Assembly: GCA_028284495.1 (NCBI GenBank)
Contig: JANQRP010000024.1
Location: 51,309 to 115,308, forward strand
From: Longimicrobiales bacterium
GTDB lineage: Bacteria > Gemmatimonadota > Gemmatimonadetes > Longimicrobiales > Gaopeijiaceae
Direction: 5' to 3'
Length of the DNA stretch: 64,000 nucleotides
The notes beneath the pieces were generated by a model, which saw only the letters and a list, made by a program, of their open reading frames with translations, did not search any database and was not told the origin of the DNA. Positions 7,089 to 14,124 of this stretch are shown here, in pieces (positions within the stretch are counted from its first letter, which is position 1; each line of letters begins with the position of its first letter). Position numbers and translations under genes: made by a program.

Positions 7089-9012
7089 TGAAGTCGGTCG
7101 CGACCACGCCGCCCCGCGTCGACACGAGTCGGGCGGTGCCGGTCACTGCGTCGTCCCCGGACACGCTGACGCGGAAGGTCGCCGTCTGCGGGCCGTCGGG
7201 CGCGATGCTCTCGAAGTAGAGCGTCTTGTCGTTGAAGGTCGGGTCGACGATCTGGACATCGGTCGTGGGAAACTCGAGCGAGAGCTCGTCGGCGCGCACG
7301 ATCTTGACCAGGCGTGCCTGTCGGAGCGCCGTCGGGATGCCGCCGACGTTCTCGTACGTCACCTCCACGTCGAAGTGGCGGCCCGGATCGTCGGACGACA
7401 CCTCTTCCACGTTCACTCCGTGGATCTGGAGCTCGGGGAGATGCAGCGCGAGCTGGAGATTGAAGAGGCCCTGGTTACCCGCCCACCGCTCGAGGACTTC
7501 CGGCGGACCGTTCTGCGAGAAGAACTTCGGGTGGAAGCCGCCGAACTCGACCTCGCCGTGCTCCGGGTGCCAGCCGGGCGTCCACGGCATGAAGCCGGTC
7601 TCGTTCCCGAGCTCGTCCAGGAACTGGAGGCGGTCGAGCGAGTCCTCCTCGCCGTCCCCGTTGAGGTCGCCCACCGCGCCTCCGTCCCAGAGCTCGTCCC
7701 CGTACCAGACCGCGCCCAGGTAGAAGTACCCGAAGTCGGGTCCGTGCCCGAACAGGGGGCTTCCGTCGCGAGGAGACCCGTCCACGGGCGGACCGCCGCG
7801 GTTCCGGTAGGTGAAGTAGGTATCGCCGGCCCAGGGGTAGCCGGTGATGCTCAGCCCGAGCGAGTCGAAGTACTCGTAGAGCGCGAGGTCTTCGGGAAAC
7901 ATGCTCTCCTCGCCCCGGGACGTCGAAGGCCCGCGGAGGTGCATCGGCACCCGCGTGTCCATCGAGTTGGCGACGGCGATGTTCGGGTGTTCCAACGTCC
8001 ACAGGACCACCGAGCGCGTCTCGGGCTCGGACAGGGGATAGGCCCCTGCGCCGAACTGCGTGTACCCGCGGCCGGTCCGGTCGCGGCCCGAATCGGGCCG
8101 CCAGTTCTCGGGGTAGTTCCGGTGCAGGTCGAGGCCGCCGACCCCGTCCTCGTTCACGCGGCCGTCACCATCGTCGTCGATGCCCTCGCTCTCGACGATC
8201 CAGTCGCCGTCGCCGGTCGCGACCCGTACCATCAGGCGGCCGCTCGGGTCACGTTCGTCGATGACGTGCGTGCCCTCTTCGTCCGGTCCGGGGCGGCGCC
8301 GGATCTGGGTGATGACCCCGTCCCCGTTGATGTCGTTCGCCGGATCCTCGTCGAGCAGCCCGTCGCCGTCGTTGTCGATCGGGCGAACCGACGACCGATT
8401 GGTCTGGGCGGTCTTGAGGTACATCGATCCGCCATCCGGATTGTTCTGCGGGCGGAGGTAGATCGTCTTCGTGTCGATGAGATGCGTGATCTCCGGATCG
8501 GAACCGTAGTTCTCGACGAGATGCTGCATGAGCCAGAGGACCGACTCGGAGCCCGTGATCTCCCCGGAGTGGCGGCCGCCCTCGAAGAACGCCGCCGGCT
8601 TGTCCGTGTGCGCGCCGGTCGACTTGTTCGTGACCGTCGCCTGGAGCACCGGGACCCCACCGAAGCTCTCACCCACCTGGTACACGTCGACGATCTCCGG
8701 GTACATCTCCTCCCACCGGAGCATCCATTCCCACATCACCTCGGCCGTGTGGTAGGTGTCGAAGGTGAGCTCGTCGCCGGCGACGTACTCTACCTCGGGG
8801 TGCATCGCGAAGGGAAAGAAGCTGGGTCCGTGACGCTGGCCCGGTACGACCCAGTAGCGCGGAGGTCCGTCCCGCATGTCCATCTGCGGGATCGGAGGCG
8901 GGTCGTCCATCATCTGGGCGTGCGCGGGCGTCACGATGACCAGGGCGGTCGTCGCCACGAGTCCGGCTGCTACGGCCCGAACGTGCGGGGTGGTCGAGAG
9001 TCGTCGTGCCAT
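7072..9012 (-). CDS. secreted M14-family zinc carboxypeptidase with Asp-rich calcium-binding inserts
   Basis: A 646-residue protein starting at ATG 9012 with a clear signal peptide (residues 1-32, ending TPAHA). The M14 peptidase signature is present: zinc ligands in GGRHSGE (near residue 147), NNPDGG, and the substrate-binding DLHRNYPENW (near residue 297), with YPLSEPET after it. Between the first zinc site and HRNY, and again further on, there are Asp-rich loops of the EF-hand/thrombospondin-3 kind (DNDGDGLLDED, DINGDGVI, DDDGDGRVNEDG, DLNGDGEEDS). These loops suggest calcium-dependent folding of the exported enzyme. The C-terminal 150 residues look like a beta-sandwich. Substrate specificity cannot be read from the sequence. 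Confidence 0.9.
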   Translation of the reverse strand: MARRLSTTPHVRAVAAGLVATTALVIVTPAHAQMMDDPPPIPQMDMRDGPPRYWVVPGQRHGPSFFPFAMHPEVEYVAGDELTFDTYHTAEVMWEWMLRWEEMYPEIVDVYQVGESFGGVPVLQATVTNKSTGAHTDKPAAFFEGGRHSGEITGSESVLWLMQHLVENYGSDPEITHLIDTKTIYLRPQNNPDGGSMYLKTAQTNRSSVRPIDNDGDGLLDEDPANDINGDGVITQIRRRPGPDEEGTHVIDERDPSGRLMVRVATGDGDWIVESEGIDDDGDGRVNEDGVGGLDLHRNYPENWRPDSGRDRTGRGYTQFGAGAYPLSEPETRSVVLWTLEHPNIAVANSMDTRVPMHLRGPSTSRGEESMFPEDLALYEYFDSLGLSITGYPWAGDTYFTYRNRGGPPVDGSPRDGSPLFGHGPDFGYFYLGAVWYGDELWDGGAVGDLNGDGEEDSLDRLQFLDELGNETGFMPWTPGWHPEHGEVEFGGFHPKFFSQNGPPEVLERWAGNQGLFNLQLALHLPELQIHGVNVEEVSSDDPGRHFDVEVTYENVGGIPTALRQARLVKIVRADELSLEFPTTDVQIVDPTFNDKTLYFESIAPDGPQTATFRVSVSGDDAVTGTARLVSTRGGVVATDFTIPGG

Positions 9013-9155
9013 GGTACGGTGCGTGCGGAGGTGGGCGGGTCGGAAGCGCCCAAGCTCGCAGGGGATCCGGCCCCACGCCACCCGGGGCCCTCGTCGCCGA
9101 CGGGTCGCGCGCGGCGGCCGCTTGACCCGCTCGCCGCCACGGGAGAGGCTCCGAG

Positions 9156-10169
9156 ATGCCCGCCGCTCACCCGTCCGCCGATCTCGCCACATGGCCCCGC
9201 GACCGCTGGGAGGACGTCGTCGCCCGCGTCCGCCGCCTCGTTCCCGCCAGCCCGTGCGTCCGGATACCGCATCTGGAGGAGGCGGTCGGCGGGGACATCC
9301 GGCTCAAGCTGGAGAACCTGAACCGCACCGGCTCGTTCAAGGTCCGGGGTGCGACGGCGAAGATCACCTCGCTCAGCGCGGAAGAGCGCTCGCGAGGGAT
9401 CGTTGCCTGCTCGAGTGGAAACCACGGACGCGCGGTTGCCTGGGTGGCCGGGCGGCTCGGAGTACCGGCGACGGTCTTCGTGCCCCGGTGGGTCGACCCC
9501 GTGAAGCTCGCGGGAATGCGCGCCGACGGCGCCGAGGTCCGGCTGGTGGGCGACACCTACGACGCGGCCGCGGCCGCTGCTCGCGATGACGCCGGGCGCG
9601 CCGGTCGCCCCTTCGTCCATCCCTTCGACGATCTGGAGGTGGCGGCGGGGCAGGGGACGGCCGGGTTGGAGATTCTCGAAGAGGTCCCGGACGTGCGCCA
9701 CGTGGTGGTCTGCCTCTCCGGGGGTGGGCTGGCCGGTGGGATCGCTGCCGCGCTCCGCTCTCGCGGATCGGACGCCGAGATGGTCGCGGTCTCGGCCGCG
9801 CGCGCGCGGGTGATGTACGAGAGCCTTCGCGCGGGTCGTCCGATCGAGCTGCCGGAGGAGCCGACGGTGGCCAGCGCCCTCTCCGGCGGAATCGAGCTCG
9901 ATAACCGCGTGACCTTCGAGCTGGTGCGACGGCACGTGGATCGGCACCTCGTCGTGTCCGAGGACGCCATCGAGCGAGCCATGGCCTGGGCCGTGCGGCA
10001 CCTGCGCCTAGTCGTGGAGGGCGGTGGGGCGGTGGGGCTCGCCGCGCTGCTGGAGGGGATGCTCCCGGTCGACGGCCGCGAGGGACCGGTGGTGGTCGTC
10101 GTCAGCGGCGGGAACGTGGACGCTGCCCGGCTCGCGGAGCTCGCGGCCCCGGAGCCGGAGGTCGACTGA
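9156..10169 (+). CDS. PLP-dependent threonine/serine dehydratase (short, no ACT domain)
   Basis: A 337-residue fold-type II PLP enzyme. The Schiff-base lysine is Lys62 in GSFKVRGA, the phosphate/substrate loop is SSGNHGRA, and the glycine-rich PLP phosphate cup is SGGGLAGG. It lacks the C-terminal regulatory ACT domains of biosynthetic IlvA, so it resembles catabolic threonine ammonia-lyases (TdcB type) that give 2-oxobutyrate and ammonia. Serine racemase or another fold-type II lyase remains possible. It is divergent from the M14 peptidase with a 143-base shared promoter region, and convergent with the DUF423 gene. Confidence 0.85.
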   Translation: MPAAHPSADLATWPRDRWEDVVARVRRLVPASPCVRIPHLEEAVGGDIRLKLENLNRTGSFKVRGATAKITSLSAEERSRGIVACSSGNHGRAVAWVAGRLGVPATVFVPRWVDPVKLAGMRADGAEVRLVGDTYDAAAAAARDDAGRAGRPFVHPFDDLEVAAGQGTAGLEILEEVPDVRHVVVCLSGGGLAGGIAAALRSRGSDAEMVAVSAARARVMYESLRAGRPIELPEEPTVASALSGGIELDNRVTFELVRRHVDRHLVVSEDAIERAMAWAVRHLRLVVEGGGAVGLAALLEGMLPVDGREGPVVVVVSGGNVDAARLAELAAPEPEVD

Positions 10170-10199
10170 GCGACGGCGCCCGCAGACGCCGGGGTCGCT
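10169..10199. terminator. hairpin between convergent dehydratase and DUF423 genes
   Basis: AGCGAC (10169-10174) pairs with GTCGCT (10194-10199), and GGCG pairs with CGCC internally with a GGG bulge. It fills the short gap between two convergent stop codons. No T-run is present. Confidence 0.45.
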
Positions 10200-10568
10200 T
10201 CAGTCCGTCATGATCCGGCGGAGGACCGCCGCCCACCCCAGCAGAAGCGCCACGCCGCCGATCGGCGTGATCGCGCCGAGGCCTCTCACCCCGGTGCCCA
10301 CCAGCGCGTAGAGCGAACCCGAGAAGATCAGGATGCCGGCCACGAAGCTCCAGCCGGCGAACACGAGCGAGCCACCCGGCCAGCGAGCGAGGAGCGCGGC
10401 CACCAGGAGCAGCGCGAGTGCGTGCCACATCTGGTACCGGACCGCCGTCTCCCAGATCTCGAGGTCGCCCGGCTCGACACGCGACTCAAGCGCGTGCGCC
10501 CCGAACGCGCCGAGGGCCACGGCGATGAGGGCGAAGGTCGCGCCGGCGAGGGCGAAGGTGCGGTCCAT
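10200..10568 (-). CDS. DUF423 (YgdD/TMEM256-like) membrane protein
   Basis: A 122-residue integral membrane protein with about four hydrophobic segments. It shows the family hallmark near the N-terminus (LGAFGAHAL) and YQMWHALALLL in the second segment. DUF423 proteins are small inner-membrane proteins of unknown function found across bacteria. The start is placed at ATG 10568, since the frame upstream runs into the preceding gene. It follows gamma-glutamyltransferase by 22 bases and may be co-transcribed with it. Confidence 0.88.
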   Translation of the reverse strand: MDRTFALAGATFALIAVALGAFGAHALESRVEPGDLEIWETAVRYQMWHALALLLVAALLARWPGGSLVFAGWSFVAGILIFSGSLYALVGTGVRGLGAITPIGGVALLLGWAAVLRRIMTD

Positions 10569-10590
10569 GGTCGAGTCCGGTGCGCGGGCG

Positions 10591-12390
10591 TCAGTACGCG
10601 ATCGCGTAGGCCTCACGGCGCGGCCCCGCCGCGGCCGTGCGCGTGCCGGACGGCTCGATGCGGATCATCTGCGCGCCCCCGAACGTGGCCGTCCAGCCCT
10701 CGACGACGCCGAGGTCGTGACCCATCGCCTCGAGCTCGGCGCGGACGCGGGGCGCGACGCGATCCTCGATGGCCACGTTCAGCCCGCCCTGTGACCGGTA
10801 CCGCGGGGCCTCGAGCGCCTCCTGTGGCGTCATCCCGAACAGGAGCATGTTGTGGACGACCTGCAGGAGGCTCTGCGTCTGGGCATCGCCGCCGGGCGTG
10901 CCGAGCGTGAACGCCATCTCCGAGCCGCGCGTCGCGAGCAGCGGTGTCAACGTGTGAAACGGGCGCTTGCCGGGCTCGACCACGTTCGGGTGATCCGGCT
11001 GGAGCGTGAAGAGCGAGCCCCGATTGTGAAGCAGCACACCCGTCTCGGGATCGAGCAGCCCGGAACCGAAGCCCGCGAAGAGCGACTGAATCCAGCTGAC
11101 GGCGTTCCCCTCGGCGTCGATCACGGTGAGGTAGACCGTGTCCCCGTCGTCGTCGCCGTCCTCGATGCGTGCTCCCACCGGGACGACCGAACCGAAGCCC
11201 GGTTCGTACGTCCCGGCCGCCGGACCGATCTGGCCGGCCCGTCCGGCCAGGTACGCCGGGTCGAGCAGCCGGTCCACCGGGACGTCGGCGCGAAGGGGAT
11301 CCGCCACCCATCGATCGCGGTCGGCGAAGGCGAGCTTCTTGATCTCGATCATGTGATGGAGATAGCTCGAAGTGTTGTGGCCCATATCGCTGAACGCGAA
11401 CGACTTGGCCATCTCCATCTGTTGGAGCTGGGTCACACCCTGGGTGTTCGGCGGCATGGCCCAGAACGTGTGGCCCAGGTAGTCGACGGAGAGCGGCTCG
11501 GGGAACGTCGACGAGTGCGCGGCGAAGTCGTCGAGCGTGAGGAGGCCGCCCTCCGTGTCCAGGTATTCGACGAGTCGCTCGGCCACCGGCCCGCCGTAGA
11601 ATCCGGCCGCCCCGTCGGCGGCGATGCGCTCGAGGGTGCGCGCGAGCTCCGGGTTTCGAAGCAGCGACCCCGGCTCCGGCGGCGCGCCGCCCGGGAGATA
11701 GAGGTCCCGGGCCGGGCCCGCGAGGCCACGTCCCTGGGTGCGAAAGTCGTAGGCCAGCCGCTCGGACACCGGAAAGCCGTCACGGGCATAGGCGATCGCC
11801 GGCCCGAGCAGGCGCGAGAGGGGAAGGGATCCCCACCGATCGTGCGCATCGACCCACGCGGCGACCGCGCCGGGCACGGACACCGAGAGGGGACCTCTGG
11901 AGGGAACGGCGTCTTCGCCGAGTTCCGCGAAGCGCTCGGCTGTCGCGCGGCTTCCCGCACCACCCGACCCGTTCAGCGCATAGACCCGAGCCTCCGAGGC
12001 CGGCCGAACGAGCGCGAAAGCGTCGCCACCAACTCCGTTCATGTGCGGACGCACCACCGCGAGCACGGCCGCCGTGGCGATCGCGGCATCGATGGCGTTT
12101 CCGCCGTCCTGGAGGACGGCGATGCCCGCCTGGGAAGCGAGCGGGTGGTCCGACACCACCGCGCCCGACGAGCCACGCACGTCCGGTCGGTTCTGCGGCG
12201 GGAAGAAGGGGGTACCGGCGATCGCGCCGACCGGGTGGGCGGGGGAGGCCGAAACCGGCTGTAGCGATGTCTCGGGGGTCGCGGTCGAGCAGGCGGACAC
12301 GAGCGGGACCGTCGCCAGCAGAGCGACCAGGCCGCTGCGGCGGGCTTCGGGGCCGAACGTCGGGAAAAATCGGGGGATGGCTCGGGTCAT
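10591..12390 (-). CDS. ggt: gamma-glutamyltransferase, lipoprotein form
   Basis: A 599-residue Ntn-hydrolase precursor that transfers or hydrolyses gamma-glutamyl groups, for example of glutathione, in the periplasm. The leader ends in a lipobox (PLVSAC), so the enzyme is probably anchored. Typical GGT stretches include GMAVLQDGGNA-like text (GIAVLQDGGNAIDAAIA), GGDAFALV and FWAMPPNTQG. The autoprocessing site is GDTVYLTVID, where the Thr near residue 418 would become the N-terminal nucleophile of the small subunit. Next come AVSWIQSLFAGFGSG and the C-terminal TLGTPGGDAQTQSLLQV. All key regions look intact. Confidence 0.93.
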   Translation of the reverse strand: MTRAIPRFFPTFGPEARRSGLVALLATVPLVSACSTATPETSLQPVSASPAHPVGAIAGTPFFPPQNRPDVRGSSGAVVSDHPLASQAGIAVLQDGGNAIDAAIATAAVLAVVRPHMNGVGGDAFALVRPASEARVYALNGSGGAGSRATAERFAELGEDAVPSRGPLSVSVPGAVAAWVDAHDRWGSLPLSRLLGPAIAYARDGFPVSERLAYDFRTQGRGLAGPARDLYLPGGAPPEPGSLLRNPELARTLERIAADGAAGFYGGPVAERLVEYLDTEGGLLTLDDFAAHSSTFPEPLSVDYLGHTFWAMPPNTQGVTQLQQMEMAKSFAFSDMGHNTSSYLHHMIEIKKLAFADRDRWVADPLRADVPVDRLLDPAYLAGRAGQIGPAAGTYEPGFGSVVPVGARIEDGDDDGDTVYLTVIDAEGNAVSWIQSLFAGFGSGLLDPETGVLLHNRGSLFTLQPDHPNVVEPGKRPFHTLTPLLATRGSEMAFTLGTPGGDAQTQSLLQVVHNMLLFGMTPQEALEAPRYRSQGGLNVAIEDRVAPRVRAELEAMGHDLGVVEGWTATFGGAQMIRIEPSGTRTAAAGPRREAYAIAY

Positions 12391-12487
12391 CGGTCCGGTT
12401 GCGGGTCCGGTAGTGGACGGGTGGGTCGGGGTCTGGACACGTCCATTCTGCGACGCCGATGGGGTCGGGGCCAGCGCTGCGACCGCG

Positions 12488-12516
12488 TTGACCGCGCTGC
12501 GCCCCTCGGGTAGCTT
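12488..12516 (+). promoter_or_regulatory. possible sigma-70 type promoter for the YfgM-like gene
   Basis: TTGACC (12488-12493), a 17-base spacer, then TAGCTT (12511-12516) running into a T-run. It lies about 97 bases before the ATG at 12613, in the divergent region with ggt. The -10 match is partial. Confidence 0.4.
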
Positions 12517-12612
12517 TTTTCGTTCTGGGCCGGAGTCTTCCGGCTCCCATGAAGCTGCATCCGCGCGGCGCGCCTTGAAGCGACATTCGCGGGACCCCCA
12601 CGAGGAATCTGC

Positions 12613-13302
12613 ATGTCCAAGCGGTACCCGAACGCCCCGAAGCGCGACAGGAAGGTCTCCGACGACGACGCGTTCGTCGCAGGAGTGCTAGAGGCGTCCG
12701 GCTGGGCGCAGGAGAACCGGCAGACGCTCGTCACCATCGGGATCGCGGTCGCGGTCCTAGGTGCGGTCGGCTGGTACATGATGTCCTCGTCGTCGCGCAC
12801 GCGTGACGCCGCCCTTGTGCAACTGGAGCGGGTGACCAGCGTGGCCGCGTCCGGCGACGCAGAGCAGGGCAAGGCGGAGCTCGTCGCGTTCCTGGACGAC
12901 TTCGGAGGGACTCCCTACGCCGACGAGGCCCGACTGACGCTGGCCACGCTCTACCTCGAGACCGACCTTCCGACGCAGGCACTCGCGACGATCGGGGAGG
13001 CCGACGCCGGGCCCCGGGATCCGATGGGGGCGCAGTTCCTGTCGCTCGAGGCCAAGGCTCACGAGGCCGCGGGCGCTCTGGCCGAGGCTGAGCGCACCTA
13101 CATGCGGCTGGCGGACGTGGCGGGCTACGACTTCCAGCGTCGGACGGCGATGGAGGACGCTGCGCGGATCCGCGCGCTCCTGGAGGACTACTCGGGCGCC
13201 GCCGAAATCTGGGCCGAGCTTTCGGCGGAGCTCGCGTCGTCCGATCCGCAGAAGGGGGTGTACGACATGCGGGCCGCCGAGATGAGGCAGCTCGCGGGCT
13301 GA
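12613..13302 (+). CDS. membrane-anchored TPR protein (YfgM/TPR_21-like)
   Basis: A 229-residue protein with a charged cytoplasmic N-terminus, one membrane segment at residues about 38-57 (TLVTIGIAVAVLGAVGWYMM), and a helical periplasmic part containing TPR-like repeats (AEAERTYMRLADVAGYDF, ALLEDYSGAAEIWAEL). This layout matches YfgM-type proteins, which act with the SecYEG translocon or periplasmic chaperones in Proteobacteria. That role is inference here because no bamB or der gene is adjacent. The ATG has a GAGGA ribosome site 6 bases upstream. Confidence 0.75.
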   Translation: MSKRYPNAPKRDRKVSDDDAFVAGVLEASGWAQENRQTLVTIGIAVAVLGAVGWYMMSSSSRTRDAALVQLERVTSVAASGDAEQGKAELVAFLDDFGGTPYADEARLTLATLYLETDLPTQALATIGEADAGPRDPMGAQFLSLEAKAHEAAGALAEAERTYMRLADVAGYDFQRRTAMEDAARIRALLEDYSGAAEIWAELSAELASSDPQKGVYDMRAAEMRQLAG

Positions 13303-13331
13303 TCAGCCCCGCGTCCGTCAGCCCCGCGTCC
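13303..13331. repeat. 14-bp tandem direct repeat over a stop codon
   Basis: TCAGCCCCGCGTCC occurs at 13303-13316 and again at 13318-13331, one base apart. The second copy holds the stop codon and last codons of the minus-strand glycosylase gene. The first copy overlaps a GATC-centred palindrome (13296-13309) at the stop of the plus-strand gene. Confidence 0.7.
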
Positions 13332-14022
13332 AGGGGGGTCGGGCCGCGAGGACGCGTTCATATGCGGGGCAATCCGGCATGTGTGCTCCCGGCAGGTACC
13401 CGAGCGAGATCAGGAACTCGCCGGTGATCTCGCCACCCGTAAACCTGAAGCGGGATCGGAACAGCTTCACCCAGTCGTGCCGTTCCCGCGGGTGATGCGC
13501 GTCCAGCCAGGCCGCGAACGATCCGAACGTTTCGCGCATCTCCACGACGACGCCGGCATTGTGGATCGCGGCATCGACCTTCAGGCGATTTCGTACGATT
13601 CCGGCGTCCGAGAGGAGCCGGGCGCGGTCCACGTCGCCGTACCTCGCGACCGTGTCGACGGCGAATCCGTCGTAGGCGGCGCGGAAGTTTCCGCGCTTCG
13701 CCAGGATCGTCGCCCACGAGAGTCCTGCCTGGTTGATCTCCAGCACCAGCCGCTCGAACAGCTCCGCGTCGTCCGTGCGCGGGAATCCGTACTCCTGATC
13801 GTGGTACGGTCCGTGGAGGGGGTGCCCGCGCGCGGCGGCACAGTAGGAGCCCGGAGGCAGGTCTGGGTGAGTCGCCAAGGGGATGGATGCCTGAATTGGT
13901 CGCGGAAAACGCCAGAGAATCGACCTGAGCGGGCGCTCGAGCAAGCCTGCGAGCCACCCGAGCGATGGTCCGACGGTGGGTCGCGCCCGCCGTGGCCGCG
14001 GGACGACGGCGATTCTCCACAT
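13318..14022 (-). CDS. tag: DNA-3-methyladenine glycosylase I
   Basis: Base-excision repair enzyme that removes 3-methyladenine from DNA. The Tag family zinc site is intact: Cys in SYC, His in GPYH, and the C-terminal His-x3-Cys in AHMPDC. YHDQEYGFP, LFERLVLEINQAGLSWATIL and KRGNFRAAYDGF are characteristic. From ATG 14022 the product is 234 residues, with a 48-residue Arg/Pro-rich extension before the family core. A TTG at 13878 would give 186 residues, the size of E. coli Tag, but has no ribosome site. An AT-rich promoter-like island sits 15 bases before the ATG, so a near-leaderless mRNA using the longer form is possible. The enzyme call is firm; the start is not. Confidence 0.9.
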   Translation of the reverse strand: MWRIAVVPRPRRARPTVGPSLGWLAGLLERPLRSILWRFPRPIQASIPLATHPDLPPGSYCAAARGHPLHGPYHDQEYGFPRTDDAELFERLVLEINQAGLSWATILAKRGNFRAAYDGFAVDTVARYGDVDRARLLSDAGIVRNRLKVDAAIHNAGVVVEMRETFGSFAAWLDAHHPRERHDWVKLFRSRFRFTGGEITGEFLISLGYLPGAHMPDCPAYERVLAARPPWTRG

Positions 14023-14036
14023 TCTCCACGGCGGCG

Positions 14037-14053
14037 TATAATATATATTATGT
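14037..14053 (-). promoter_or_regulatory. AT-rich -10-like island upstream of tag
   Basis: A 17-base run of only A/T and one G (TATAATATATATTATGT on the plus strand) in a segment otherwise near 70% GC. It contains -10 hexamers on both strands and lies directly upstream of the tag ATG. No convincing -35 is seen, so strand and use are uncertain. Confidence 0.4.
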
Positions 14054-14074
14054 AAAGTACTGAGGCCGAAAGGA

Positions 14075-14100
14075 AGGCCGGACGCGTGAACGCCCGGCCT
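14075..14100 (-). terminator. terminator-like hairpin after the Gly-rich lipoprotein gene
   Basis: AGGCCGG (14075-14081) pairs with CCGGCCT (14094-14100), and an inner GCG/CGC pair closes on a TGAA loop. Reading on the minus strand, the stem is followed by TTCCTTTC, a modest pyrimidine tail. It is 24 bases beyond the stop codon. Confidence 0.6.
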
Positions 14101-14124
14101 CCCCTTCGACCTGCCAGCCGCTCG

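Noticed and set aside
14037..14053. A/T-rich run considered as a replication origin element
   Set aside because: No DnaA boxes, no dnaA/dnaN or parAB genes are nearby; a promoter reading is simpler.
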